Source: Labia minor (Eukaryota > Arthropoda > Insecta > Dermaptera > Spongiphoridae). From it: a stretch of 64,000 bases of DNA. The position numbers and the translations under genes are program-made. The notes beneath the pieces are model-generated. The model did no database searches. It was not told the origin of the DNA and was given only the letters and a program-made list of their open reading frames with translations. The DNA is taken from contig OY720346.1 of NCBI GenBank assembly GCA_963082975.1, positions 30,126,720 through 30,190,719 on the forward strand, in the 5' to 3' direction. Positions 34,168 through 45,720 of the stretch are shown piece by piece. The number at the start of each line of letters is the position of its first letter. The stretch's first letter is position 1.

Positions 34168-35466
34168 AATTCTATGAAACTATTTATTTTTACCACGTTT
34201 TTCTTAGCTTGCTTTCTTGTTTATCTGTTCGCGTCAAATCTTGCAATCGAAATTTCGACCACTTCCAGTCATCCAATCGCTCTGAAACTTTTCAGAGTTA
34301 TGTATTCTGGATGACAATACAATAAAATAACACATTCGTAGCTTGCAAGTGTTTAATTAGAGCATAATTAATGAATATTTGTATTTTGTTAACTTAAAAA
34401 GGAGAAACAATAATAATACAACAAAAGGCCCTTTCCAAAACTTACCTTTCTCAATACATAATACAAAAGAAGAAAACAACAAAAGGGACTTTGTCAAAAC
34501 ATTAAAAATAAATAATACAGATGTCCATAGTCCGCTTGTTTAAAAAAATATTCAAGAGTTGATTCTAGTATGTATTAAATATATTCAATATATTAAATAT
34601 TAAATATATTATTTTTGATCTAAACGAATAGAGAATGGATTTTACATAAAATTTGTAATCATTTCACAAATTAATAATATAATAAATGACACATTGTGAA
34701 TTGACGATAAAAATAAATATATTTCATTAGATCTTATTTTATTATACTAGCAAAAATTGTATAAATATATTTTTAATTTTCTTTCGAAATTAATTAAAAA
34801 ATTTTAAAATATTTTAAATATAAAAAATATTGATACAATATCTAATACAAAAACGAGACGGGATGCAAATATAATACATTAATTAATAATAATAATCAAA
34901 ATATTAAAATCCGTTTAAATAAGAAGTTTGAAAAAATGTTCAGGTCGCTCCCCTCCAACTAAATGACAGTCCTGATCGTATGTTCCATGCTGCGAATTAA
35001 ATTTGGATTAAGCATCATAAATTCTAAAATAATAATTAAATAAATTTCAAATAACGATTAGATATTTATTAAATGAATTACTAATAAATAATATTCAATC
35101 TAATGAAATAAAGAATCTCTATATATTATATACACGGTAAATGTATTAGAAAAAATAAAAAGCCATTTTTTTTTTATGAAGAATTTTGATTTTTTTAAAT
35201 TATAATTTCTGACTTTTGATTGATTACATTTAAAATCATTTTAAAGTTATAATTTCGTCTTTACAAAGAGAGATAAAAAATTAATAAAATCAAAATATTG
35301 AAAAAATATAATAGGGAGGTAGAAAAAAGGTTCAAACTCCCCTCTTCTTATTTTTACTTAACGGGTCTTCTGATTGGTTGCCTGTTTCGACACACCTTTT
35401 TTCGACTTAAACGCCACCCTCAATTTCTTTCAGCTATCATTTGCTCCACAGACTATCTATAAGATG
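34168..35466. repeat. Duplicated F-box 5' flank, copy 1
   Basis: Matches 36768-39510 in the same order and orientation (with a large insertion in that copy). Shared blocks include TTCTTAGCTTGCTTTCTTG, CCATAGTCCGCTTG and AACGGGTCTTCTGATTGG. In copy 2 this ends about 90 bp before the F-box start codon, so copy 1 is a relic of a duplicated promoter region without its gene. Confidence 0.8.
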
Positions 35467-35599
35467 TCCCCACTCCGGGTTAAATTTTGAAGCAAAGTTT
35501 TAGCACATCGCGCCACCTGGTATCGTCCTCGGCTAACTAATTTTATAAAAAATCGGGCTTGTGTGTGTGCGTGCGTGTGATTTTTTTTTTTTTTTCTTT

Positions 35600-35630
<31 letters not shown>

Positions 35631-36713
35631 TAAGGAATATTGTGAATGTTGGGAATTAAAAAATTGTAGAATGAAAAATTATCTATTTGGAGATAAATAT
35701 TGGTTTAATTTCCAAATAAATAATTTTTAATTAAACTGAAAATTTTCTACAATCTTTTTATGTAATTAACATATCTAAAAGAAACGAATAATTTTTTATG
35801 TATATAAACAATATATATTTGAAAATTAATAAAAATTATAAAATTATATTTACAAATTATGTGATCTCACTATTAAACATATCTTATTTACATATTGTTT
35901 TTTCATATATTGTGAGACGTATAAATTTACACCTTTGAAAATAGTTTTATTATTAAATACACAAAACATATTATCTTGGGTTACTTTCTGAGGTATCACT
36001 CCACGGTTTAACTTTTTCTTCTTGCTTGTTGTAAAATCGCTGTTTTCATGATTAATCCATCTGAGAAATGATAACAAATAATTTTAAAATAGTTTAATAT
36101 ATATGTTTGGAATATCGAATTTTAAGTACATGGGTTGATCGACAGGTTATAAATATGGTCTGTTTAATAAAAACTTAGCCTATTGTCTTGGATCAGGTAT
36201 ACGAAGAATAGTTAAATTAGAAAGAAACTCGTTCATTTTCAATAGACAACATATAATAATAATATATTCAAATATTTTATTTTATATGTACATAATTCAG
36301 TAATACTGATTATTAATGTAAATATAAATAATAATATTTAATATGGCAAATATGTAAAATTTTGTAAATAAAAAAAATATTTAATAATATATTAATAAAT
36401 TTAATATTAATATAAAATAATTTATATAATAAAATTTTACTTACTGTAGGCATGTTTGCAATTGCTGCCTTCGGATTTCGAATTTTTATGCACGATGTAG
36501 TCTGTGGCGAGGGGACAATGACACACATGGACTCACAACTGGGGGATGATTTTACAAGTCCAAGAAAATAAATTCAAATTTTATCTTCTGCAGTAGTGCG
36601 ATCTCGAGAGCGCCTGGGGAGTTAAAAATTGGATGCCTGCAGCGCCAACTATTTATGTCCTAGAACACTAAAAACATGGGTTCAAAGGCTGCCTAAGAGT
36701 GGGATGGACCTGA
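35467..36713. other. Insertion-like segment splitting the duplicated flank
   Basis: Relative to 39450-39510, the flank is interrupted between TCATTTGCTC (35452) and TGCTCTCTGCATC (36715). The segment has GTGTGTG/CGTGCGTGTG and a poly-T tract (35581-35632). Minus strand 35990-36063 follows a good acceptor (TTATCATTTCTCAG) and reads WINHENSDFTTSKKKKLNRG, faintly like the end of a THAP domain, and 36438-36540 could be another exon with a GTAAGT donor. Too weak to call a gene. Confidence 0.4.
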
Positions 36714-39590
36714 TTTGCTCTCTGCATCTCACCAAGTCATCATTAGCACTCTTGCTAACTGAGTGTATTTTACCACGTTTTTCTTAGCTTGCTTTCTTGT
36801 TTGTTTGTTTGTTTATTTATCTGTTCGGGTCAAATCTTGCAATCGAAATTTCGACCACTTCCAGTCATCCAATCGCTCTGAAACTTTTCAGAGTAATGTA
36901 TTCTGGATGACAATACAATAATACAATAATAATTCGTAGCTTGCAAGTGTTTAATTAGAGCATAATTAATGAATATAATTTTGTATGGGAAAATCAAAAC
37001 AAAAAGTGTAAATATTTAAATTTGAAAAAAACCGTTAAAAACCCGTTAAAAGAATAATATAATATGTATAATATTTAAAATGTAAATAAATTTGAAAGAA
37101 GGTATATTAATGTTTTGTACTGTAATTTAGAAAACAAAATTTAAATTTATGATGAGTTTTAGGCAATAAAGAATTAAAATATGACAAATTTAAAAATTTC
37201 TCTTTATAATTCAATTTAAATTTATTACTTTCAGGATAATAGTATTTCATGACTATTAAAGTCAATCAAAAAACTTAAAAGTAGTATAGGTCAAGTGAAA
37301 TCGATTGCAATATATGAAGACTAAAAAGTAGAAAATAATACTTTATATAAAAAAAAAACTTTTTTAAAAAACCACGTTTTTAACGCACTAAAAAGAAGAA
37401 AATAATTTTTCTGAAACCCCATAGGTACTGACATTACAAACAAGAGATATGATTTGAAGAAAATTTTCTATAACGTAAAACGTGGGGCGCAAATAATAAT
37501 AAATTTTTTAAATGCAATATAATTTCTTTGATTAATTTATTTCAATATCCATGGATTTATATTTTAAGTTTTATATTTTTTACCAGACTTTTTGTAAAAG
37601 GGAATATTATTAGTAATCCAACAGAATACTTTTATTAATGTAAATTTTTTTTGGAAAATTAATTCCTTAATATTAAATAAACATCTTCAATTTACACTTT
37701 AGAAATTTTATTAACATAAATATTAAATATTTGCTAGAAGTTTTGCAGTAGCAAAATTTAGTTTTAGATTTCTTCAAGTTAAATTTCTTATATTATTTAC
37801 CAGAATATTGTTAGGATGTCATTTTTTATCAGAATTTTTTAAAAGTGAATATTATTAGTAATCTAAAGGTAATCTTTTCATAAATTAAATTTACCTCTTT
37901 TAAAAATTTCGATAAGTTATAAGCTTTACTTTTTGAAGCTAATTAAAATATGAATTCATTTATCCTATTAATTTGTACCTAATAACATTTATTTATAAAT
38001 TTTTATACGATACAGAATATTTTAGCCATAGTTGCGCCCCACGTTTTACGTTATAGAAAATTTTCTTCAAATCATATCTCTTGTTTGTAATGTCAGTACC
38101 TATGGGGTTTCAGAAAAATTATTTTCTTCTTTTTAGTGCGTTAAAAACGTGGTTTTTTAAAAAAGTTTTTTTTTTATATAAAGTATTTTAACTTGTAGGT
38201 ATTGTTTGTATTTTGTTTACTTAAAAAGGTGAAACAATACAACAAAAGGCCCTTTTCAAACCTTACCTTTCTCAATAGATAATACAAAAGACATGTTCCA
38301 GTTCTAGAAAAAAGATTTCTAAAGTATATATTAGGTTGTAGCAAAAGTTGGCATAAGAATTTGATGAAATTTTAAAGTCTATTTAGAAAATATATGAAAC
38401 AATGAATTTATCACAAACCTCATATATTTAGAAAGAAAATTTTGATTAAATTAAATTATAAATTATATATTATTTAAATAGTCAAATTATACAATTGAAT
38501 AGAATTTAATTTTGTTTACTTGAAGATGAAAGAATAAAAGAACAAAACAACAATAGGGACCTTGTCAAAACATTAAAAATAAATATTACAGATGTCCATA
38601 GTCCGCTTGTTTAAAAAAAATATTCAAGGGTTGATTCTAGTATTAAATATATTCAATATTAAATATTATAAGTATATATGTATTATTTTTGATCTAAACG
38701 AATAGAGAAAGGATTTTACATAAAATTTGTAATCATTTCACAAATTAATAATATAATAAATGACACATTGTAAATTGACGATAAAAATAAATATATTTCA
38801 TTAGATCATATCTTATTATACTAGCAAAAATTGTATCAATATATTTTTAATTTTATTTTGAAATTAATTAAAAAATTTTAAAATATTTTAAATATTAAAA
38901 AATATTGATACAATATCTAATAAAAAAACGAGGCGGGAGGCAAATATAATACATCAATTAATAATAATAATAATAATAATATTAAAATCCGTTTAAATAA
39001 GAAGTTGGGAAAAATGTTCAGGTCGCTCCCCTCCAACTAACTAACTGATCGAATGTTCCATGCTGCGAATTAAATTCGGAATAAGCATCATAACTTCTAA
39101 AATAATAATTAAATAAATTTCAAATAACGATTAGATATTTATTAAATGAATTACTAATAAATAATCTTCAATCTAATGAAATAAAGAATCTCTATATATT
39201 ATATACACGGTAAATGTATTAGGAAAAATAAAAAGGCATTTTTTATGAACAATTTTGATTTTTTTAGATTATAATCTCTGACTTTTTAATGATTACATTT
39301 AAAATCATTTTAAAGTTATAATTTCTTCTTTACAAAGAGATAAAAAATTAATAAAATCATAATATTGAAAAAATATAATAGGGAGGTAGAAAAAAGGTTC
39401 GAACTCCCCTCTTCTTATTCTTACTTAACGGGTCTTCTGATTGGTTGCCTCTTTCGACACACCTTTTTTCGACTTAAACGCCACCCTCAATTTCCTTCAG
39501 TTATCATTTGCTCTCTGCATCTGCATCTCACCAAGTCAACATTAGCACTCTTGCTAGCTGAGTGTATTTTACAATTTGTTTTGTTTTTGA
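36714..39590. repeat. Duplicated F-box 5' flank, copy 2 (adjoins the gene)
   Basis: 36715-36767 repeats the sequence immediately upstream of the F-box start (GCTCTCTGCATCTCACCAAG, then GAGTGTATTTTA), but is followed by the TTCTTAGCTTGC block instead of a coding region. 36768-39510 parallels 34168-35466, with the 37337-38187 element and another block near 38300-38520 inserted. The tract 39440-39580 is the likely core promoter region of the F-box gene. Confidence 0.75.
37337..38187. mobile_element. Non-autonomous DNA element with identical 156-bp TIRs
   Basis: 37337-37492 and 38032-38187 are, base for base by my reading, exact reverse complements over 156 bp. They include AACGTAAAACGTGGGGCGCA at the inner edge and AATACTTTATAT at the outer edge. 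The roughly 540-bp centre is AT-rich and non-coding. Perfect arms imply recent mobility or ongoing gene conversion. No clear TSD was found, so the superfamily is undetermined. Confidence 0.85.
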
Positions 39591-39599
39591 TTTTTAATC

Positions 39600-40991
39600 A
39601 TGCCATCCAAAAAGTTGAAAACCAACCATTCTGTTGAGAAGCTGTCTTCTGTAAATGAAACAACTGCTAATTATACTTGTGATCAAGAATTACATCAACA
39701 TATGAGCAGATTACCGGAAGAATTAGTAGGTAATATTCTTCAATATTCAACAATACAACAATTGCTTATTTTTAGTGAAGATCCATATTATTACCATGTG
39801 ATTAAAAAGTCTGGGATTGTCGCTTCTTTACCTCCAATATCATTCGTCGGTCGGGATTCCTTCTACGCTGAACAATTTTTTGGACGATTCTATTTATTAA
39901 TAGAAACTGTTGATGTATGTGAGTTGAATTATGAATTTTTAATTAAGTTTATAAAAAATTTTCCCATGCCACGATTAAAAAAAATTAATTTTGGTTTGGA
40001 TGACGATTCTAGAAAACTCAGAAAAATAATAAAAGATCTAAAAAATTTAAAATGTCTTATAGAAGAAGGTAAATTGCCAACTTGTCCTACTTTCCTTAAG
40101 GTAGAAGAAATTTATACCGATAGATATGAGAATTTACCAAATTATGGTATTTTTCTATGGGCTATTCAATATTTTTTTCCAAATTTAAAAAAGTTAGATA
40201 CATACGATGATTCTTTACTAACTCATAAATTGTTTAGGAATATCAACAAACTTGTAACATTAAATTTAGGGTCACTGGCAAGTATTAAATCCTTGAAAAC
40301 AATAGGTAACTTAAATAATTTAAGAAAATTAAAAATTGATTTGGAATATAAAAATAAAATCTGGCCATCTTATTTGTCTAAATTAGAAAATTTAGAACAC
40401 CTAGATATCACTTACAGCGGCCCAGAAGAAATTCTCAGGAGTTATTTTGAAATTGCACCATTACGTAAATTGAAAAAACTAACGCTTAGATCCATTCAAT
40501 CATTTACAGAACAACTAGTTGAAGTGTTCCTTGAAAAAAAATTACCATTAACAAATTTGAAAATATTCATTTGCAAAAATATCCAGGAAAATGCCTTGAA
40601 AATGCTTAATCAGTTTGAAAATTTAACAGATCTTCGATTTGAATGGTGTAAATTATTAAAATATAGTGATCTAGAGGATATCCATAAAATAAAAAAATTA
40701 AATATTTTATCTTTGTATGGATGTTCATTAATATGTAATGAAGTACTTCCATACATTTTTCAATGTAAAACATTATATCAATTAATTCTTGAGGACACAA
40801 AGATTAAAATTGATTTTAGTACATTTAAAAATAACTTGCGCCTTCATACATTGAACATTAGAATAAAGGACAAACCTACTAAATATGGGACCTTGGAATC
40901 TAATATAAATCCTCGATATAAGGGTCGAAATTTAAAAAAATTGTTACCTTGTGCGAGTATTATCGAAAAATTGAATAATTATTCCGACTGA
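39600..40991 (+). CDS. Single-exon F-box/leucine-rich-repeat protein
   Basis: 463 aa, intronless. Residues 35-70 (MSRLPEELVGNILQYSTIQQ...) resemble an F-box, the Skp1-binding module of SCF ubiquitin ligases. From about 120 to 440 there are repeated irregular LRRs: LKKINFGL, LKKLDTYDD, LRKLKIDLEY, LEHLDITYSG, LKKLTLRS, LTNLKIFICKN, LTDLRFEWCK, LNILSLYGCS, LYQLILEDTK, LHTLNIRIK. No signal peptide or membrane segment is visible; a Lys-rich N-terminus (MPSKKLKTNH) precedes. The expected role is substrate recruitment for ubiquitination, an inference since the F-box is divergent. AATAAA occurs at 41015, 24 bp after the stop. Its 5' flank is duplicated upstream without the gene, suggesting a locally expanding family. 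Confidence 0.85.
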   Translation: MPSKKLKTNHSVEKLSSVNETTANYTCDQELHQHMSRLPEELVGNILQYSTIQQLLIFSEDPYYYHVIKKSGIVASLPPISFVGRDSFYAEQFFGRFYLLIETVDVCELNYEFLIKFIKNFPMPRLKKINFGLDDDSRKLRKIIKDLKNLKCLIEEGKLPTCPTFLKVEEIYTDRYENLPNYGIFLWAIQYFFPNLKKLDTYDDSLLTHKLFRNINKLVTLNLGSLASIKSLKTIGNLNNLRKLKIDLEYKNKIWPSYLSKLENLEHLDITYSGPEEILRSYFEIAPLRKLKKLTLRSIQSFTEQLVEVFLEKKLPLTNLKIFICKNIQENALKMLNQFENLTDLRFEWCKLLKYSDLEDIHKIKKLNILSLYGCSLICNEVLPYIFQCKTLYQLILEDTKIKIDFSTFKNNLRLHTLNIRIKDKPTKYGTLESNINPRYKGRNLKKLLPCASIIEKLNNYSD

Positions 40992-42022
40992 TACTTCGTT
41001 ATAACTGGATTAAAAATAAATGTTTATAAATAATTCTTATGATCGTTATAAAAGTGAAGTTATTTTAATATTTAAGATTTATAGGTGTATTTTATAATAT
41101 CTATATTAAAAATATTTATATATTATATAATTTTTATTAATTGAAAATACTGCTCTAATATAAAAAATTAAATAAATTACCATTGCATGTTTGTATTTAA
41201 ATAAAAAAGAAATTGTTAACGTTAAATCATAAATATATTATTCTAATTATTCTCAGTATTTCACATTTTTTCTACTATATTTATTTAGAATAATAATAAA
41301 TAAATATTTTTTTAATTTTATTAATTTTATTTTATTTGAATTAAATTATTATAAAAATAATTTTAAATATTTAATAAAATTATTGTCTAAAGTAAAATTA
41401 TTTTATTATTTTCGTCAAATATAATGTCTATATTAAAATAAATACTCTTCTTGTTCATTTTAGTAATTAATGTTTTATTTAAAACAAGACGTTAGGCTAA
41501 TTTGTATATAATAATTTTAATTTTAACTTTTTACTCTATTTTAATTATTATCAATAAATATTTCATATAAATGTTATAAAATTTTACGTTATTTTATTTA
41601 TTTTAATATTTAAGCTATTGTGTATACTTATTATAAAATTAATAAAAATATATTTATGTACTTTTTAATAAGTAAAGAGACAACTTTTAATAAATTCTCT
41701 TTCATGTTGATTTATTGTAAGTTTATAAAATCAACTTTAATACAAAAACTTAACAAATAATTCATTGGAACTTTTTGTCATATATAATCTCTTTATTAAA
41801 ATAAATATATAAAAAATATTTATACAAATGATAATTGAAAAATGGCGATACGCTAATTTATATTTAATATTTTTAATGTATATCTTAATTAATATTAATT
41901 AGTATATATAATAATAATTCATTAATATTAATAAATATTAAAAAATGAAATTTCTGAATTTATTTTGTTTTACTTATTCAATCCCATAACTTTTCCTATA
42001 TTCTTTATAAATATATTTATAA
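40992..42022. other. F-box 3' flank, AT-rich
   Basis: Contains the likely poly(A) signal at 41015-41020; otherwise no gene or element recognised. Confidence 0.55.
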
Positions 42023-42260
42023 TCTTATATATAAAATTCTCGTGTCACAAAACTTTGACAGAATACTCCTCCGAAACGGCTGGACCGATTCTTATGAAAT
42101 TTTTTATGTATATTCAGTAGGTCTCAGGGCATGTCAGACTTCCTTTAGAAAACCGCTAATTGGTAAGGTGTGTCCAGGGGGTGGAATTTAAATAAAAATA
42201 GTTTAGTTGCAATGCTAGATCATAGAGGCGCTGGTGGCGATAATTTGACATTTGCTCAGA
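42023..42260 (+). mobile_element. Helitron-like 5' end
   Basis: Starts A|TCTTATATATAAAATTCTCG, then CTCCTCCGAAACGGCTGGAC and GGCGCTGGTGGCGATAA. Nearly identical to the sequence beginning at 46845. This terminus pattern (TC start after host A, AAATTCTCGTGTCAC) is known from insect Helitrons. The matching 3' end could be the CTAG at 46841-46844, but that interval is a mosaic. Confidence 0.55.
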
Positions 42261-42327
42261 ATTTAAAAATTATTGTAATATTTCATTTTTTATTTTAAAT
42301 TCTAATATTCAAATATCAATTCAATTA

Positions 42328-42499
42328 TGTTAAATTATTAAAGCTTTGGTGGTTGTTTTTATTTATAACGGAATTTTGTAAATTAAACCACATATTGATA
42401 TTTGCTACTTCTGCAATCGAAACGTGTATATTTTTGTATTTTTTGAATAAATTTACAATAACAAATATCAATATGTGGTTTAATTTACAAAATTCCGTT
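42328..42499. mobile_element. 172-bp hairpin insertion with 13-bp direct repeats
   Basis: Flanked by ATCAATTCAATTA (42315-42327 and 42500-42512). The paralogous sequence at about 47636-47665 has one copy of that motif and no insertion. Inside are two exact 40-bp inverted arms (42365-42404 and 42462-42501), so it folds into a stem with a 57-nt loop. It encodes nothing. Confidence 0.75.
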
Positions 42500-43159
42500 A
42501 TCAATTCAATTAAATAATTTATTCTAAATGTTCTCATTTTAATTTATTTAATAAAATATTTATAGATCATATTTATATTTATTATTCTTTCTATATATTT
42601 GAATATTTCTTCTTTTCTATTTGAAGGTGAAAGGTTAAAAAAACAGAATATATTATTTTTAATATTTTATGAATACAAAAATATTTTCAAAACGTTAAGT
42701 AAAATGACTTAATTATATTATTTTTGTTTTTGTTTCAATTATTAATTACTACTATATTTTAAGTTTCTTGGTTATATAAAATTAAAATATGATTTTTTAG
42801 ACAAATAATATAAACGAGATGTTTTAAATTTATGACTTTTATATATTGAGTATTTTTTTAAAATTTGTTTTAAATCAAAATGATTGTATTCTATTATATT
42901 TTTTTATTGATAGGCTTCATTTTTTATTTTTAATTTTTAATAAATTCTCTTTTTTGATATGATATTAAAAATAAAAAAGCAAAATGTGCAGCATCGTACA
43001 CGTGGCGGAAGTGAAACTTCTTACAATCTAGAGAATAAGATAAATTTTAGTTGAGAGTGTGAGTGAGAGAGAAATAGAGAAAAATAAAGGGATCATTTCG
43101 AAAGACATATAACAGTATAAAATTTTCGTAACAAATATTCGCTTTATTATTATTATTAT

Positions 43160-43729
43160 CTACTCTATCATCATATCTACATTGCCTGTACTATTGTCGG
43201 TTGGTGCTTCAATTGGTAATACTGATATTAATGGCTTGTGATAACTAAAATAAGATATATATGTTCGTGATTCGATATTTTCTATATAACGTGTAAAAAC
43301 AGCATCTATTGTAGTTCCAGATTTTGTTGTTGATTCCTTGGGATCGTTATTTATAAGCAGACCAAATGTTTCTCGAAGAAAGTTGATCAACGGCAACGAA
43401 TCATCAGATCCAAAATTTACATTAAAATCTCCCCCGAGAATTAGAGGGATTTTATCTTCGCCTCGTTCAAGTGCATTAGCACCTGTGTGGCTATAAACCA
43501 GTAGTGAACGGTGTATGAAATAAATAATATCGTCTAAATTTTGGTCGTTATTTTTTTTCGGCATAGTGAAATCTGTGGAGTAGAGAAAAGCAGTTTTAAA
43601 TGCAATAATAATTTTAAATTGATTTAGTAGTGTTAAAGTAATGTTGAGATTCGGATAAATAACGTGAATGGTCATCGACGCACATAACTGTATGTGTTGG
43701 CGTGTGAATCGCCGACCATGTTCACACAC
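43160..43729 (-). pseudogene. APE-type endonuclease domain, probably transposon-derived
   Basis: 189-codon minus-strand frame. Residues about 70-175 carry endonuclease/exonuclease/phosphatase motifs: IYFIHRSLLVYSH, PLILGGDFNVNFGS (the catalytic GDFN), TTKSGTTIDAVF, and YFSYHKPLISV where classic enzymes have SDH. This wording matches endonuclease modules found in arthropod Helitron/Helentron or LINE proteins. The first 55 residues look unrelated (RQHIQLCASMTIHVIYPNLN), and no helicase or RT continues the frame, so it is a fragment; whether it is intact enough to act is unlikely. The plus-strand frame at 43694 is a shadow. Confidence 0.65.
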
Positions 43730-43798
43730 ACAATTACATGCGTCGGTATGCGTGCACGCTGTATATTTGACTTGAGAATTTTAATTATTTCACGATAT

Positions 43799-44645
43799 AT
43801 ATCTTATCTTATTATGCTAGCTAAAATTGTATATATCTATCTATTTATCTATAACCATTGGTTCTCAAAAACCGCTCTAACGATTTTTTTCAAATTCACA
43901 CTAGATATAGTATTTATAAAGAAAAATTGAGTTTTATTGATTACATCTCTTGAAACTTACAGCTTCATTATTAATTTCTTAATTGAAAATTATATATGGG
44001 TGACGTAAATGGCATCCATTTTGAAATTTTACTTTTGTATTAATATTTTTTTTATATTTAAAATATTTTAAAATTTATTATTTAATTTCGAAATAAAATT
44101 AAAAATATTTATTTTTAATAAAATATATATATATATTTATTAATCCCGCTTTTTTTTTAAATGATATTGTATTAACATTTTTTTATATTTAAAATATTTT
44201 AAAATTCATTATTTAATTTCGAAATAAAATTAAAAATATTTATTTTTAATAAAATATATATATATTTATTAATCTCTCTCAAAAAAAAACAACAAAACAA
44301 ATAAATGTCTTTGAAAGATGGTAAAAATATCTTTGTAATTATCAAAATATCATAGACCAGCAGTAAGAACAATTGTTTTTACTCCCCGAGTTCGAAGGAT
44401 CGAAACTCGCCGCGTGCATTTTTTTTTTATCTATTTTCGTGATTTATTTATTCATTGTTCTTTTATTAATTAAGTTTTAGATAGTTTTATAATTTTTAAT
44501 ATTTTTTCAATAAAATATTATTTAATACATTTAATAATTGTAATAAATAATTAAAGAATTGTATATCAATATTTTTTAAAGGGTAGAGCGAGCTCGGTGT
44601 CCTAGGTATTAATATTACCAGCCAAATCCAATAATAATGAATCAT
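43799..44645 (+). mobile_element. Family A repeat, copy 3 (internally different)
   Basis: Starts TCTTATCTTATTATGC like 7225 and 8601 and shares AAAAACCGCTCTAACG. It then contains a local tandem duplication (about 44045-44160 repeated at 44170-44275), a degraded tRNA-like segment near 44351-44420, and the GAGCGAGCTCGGTGTCC hairpin tail at about 44586. Confidence 0.65.
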
Positions 44646-44654
44646 TTTTTACTA

Positions 44655-44810
44655 TCTCGCCAGAGATAGTATTGCGATCACGAAAATTTTCGATGTTGAG
44701 ATTTTGATGTTTTTATACTTTTTGAAGGTTCCTGAATCATTTTCACTAAGGTTGAGAAAAATGTCTGTGTGTGTGTGTCTGTGTGTGTGTGTGTGTGTGT
44801 GTATGTAGGC
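44655..44810. repeat. Perfect small hairpin and GT microsatellite
   Basis: ACTATCTC-GCCA-GAGATAGT is a perfect 8-bp stem at about 44658-44677. A (GT)n run with CTGTGT interruptions lies at 44766-44802. Downstream phrases (GATGAAATTTGGTACATGGA) resemble Helitron-like 5' regions. Confidence 0.6.
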
Positions 44811-45580
44811 AAGATTACGCAAAAACGGTTTGAGCTAGAATGATGAAATTTGGTACATGGACATTATTCAAAATTCATAGTTTTCTATCAACTTTTGAGA
44901 AATGTAGCTCAACCGGAAGAGGGTCATTACCTACAACGTTTTGATTTTTTTTCCTCTAAAGTGACCGTAAAAATAAAGATATATGTTTGATAATTTTTCA
45001 CATGATTAATAATTGTATAAAACTGCTATATATAGAATTTCAGCTTGATTGATTAGCTGAAATTACCAGAATTAATTTTTTAACACTGCAAATCTCACGC
45101 GCCAACACGTGACGTGGTGCCATCAACAAAAAGCCAAACATGCGCTGGTTTAATATTTATTATTTATTATTTATAATTTATAATTAATTAAATTTAATAA
45201 TAATTTTTAAATAATATAAATAATATTTAATTATAATCTAATCAAAGAAAATAAAAGTTTGAATCTATTTGATAGTTGATCTTTTTACATATAATTAATC
45301 TCAAATTAAATATTTTTTAATATTAAAAAAAAATAACAAATTTCATATGTATATTTATTTTTATAAATGTTTAGGCAAATTTTGAAATTAATATATATTT
45401 AAATTCAAATTGTATTTAATTGCGATATCTACTGGACAAGGTGGAGATCTCGCCCTCTTTTGATCATAAGTCATACTAATTTTTATTCTTTGACCCAGTA
45501 GAGACTGAGAAATATTATTCCGCGTCAACGTACTAGCGCGCATGCGCGCCATGGACTTTGGACCTAGCGAGTGGGTATTA
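44811..45580. other. Non-coding spacer, probably repeat-derived
   Basis: No coding exon. Short GC-rich patch CACGCGCCAACACGTGACGTGG at about 45095-45120 contains a partial CRE-like core but not the full TGACGTCA. Confidence 0.45.
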
Positions 45581-45720
45581 GAACGAAAGACAGCACAAAG
45601 GAAGACGCAGATAGCCTCTTTCTCAAGAACGAAAGACCGGACAGAAGGAAGACGCAGATAGCCTCTTTCTCAAGAACGAAAGACCGCACAAAAGAGAGAC
45701 GGAGATAGAGGCTATCTCAT
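45581..45720. repeat. Three-copy tandem repeat of 46-47 bp
   Basis: Units start GAACGAAAGACAGCACAAAG at 45581, 45627 and 45674; the third diverges after GACGGAGATAGAG. Purine-rich with AGATAGCCTCTTTCTCAA in each of the first two units. Confidence 0.85.

Noticed and set aside
39365..39637. 90-codon frame overlapping the F-box start
   Set aside because: Lies in the duplicated 5' flank, different frame from the F-box protein, no domain; the equivalent upstream copy does not preserve it.
40606..40800. Minus-strand frame inside the F-box gene
   Set aside because: Shadow of the LRR coding strand.
44766..44802. CRISPR-like or structured tandem array
   Set aside because: Simple GT microsatellite; no spacer-repeat structure anywhere in the window.
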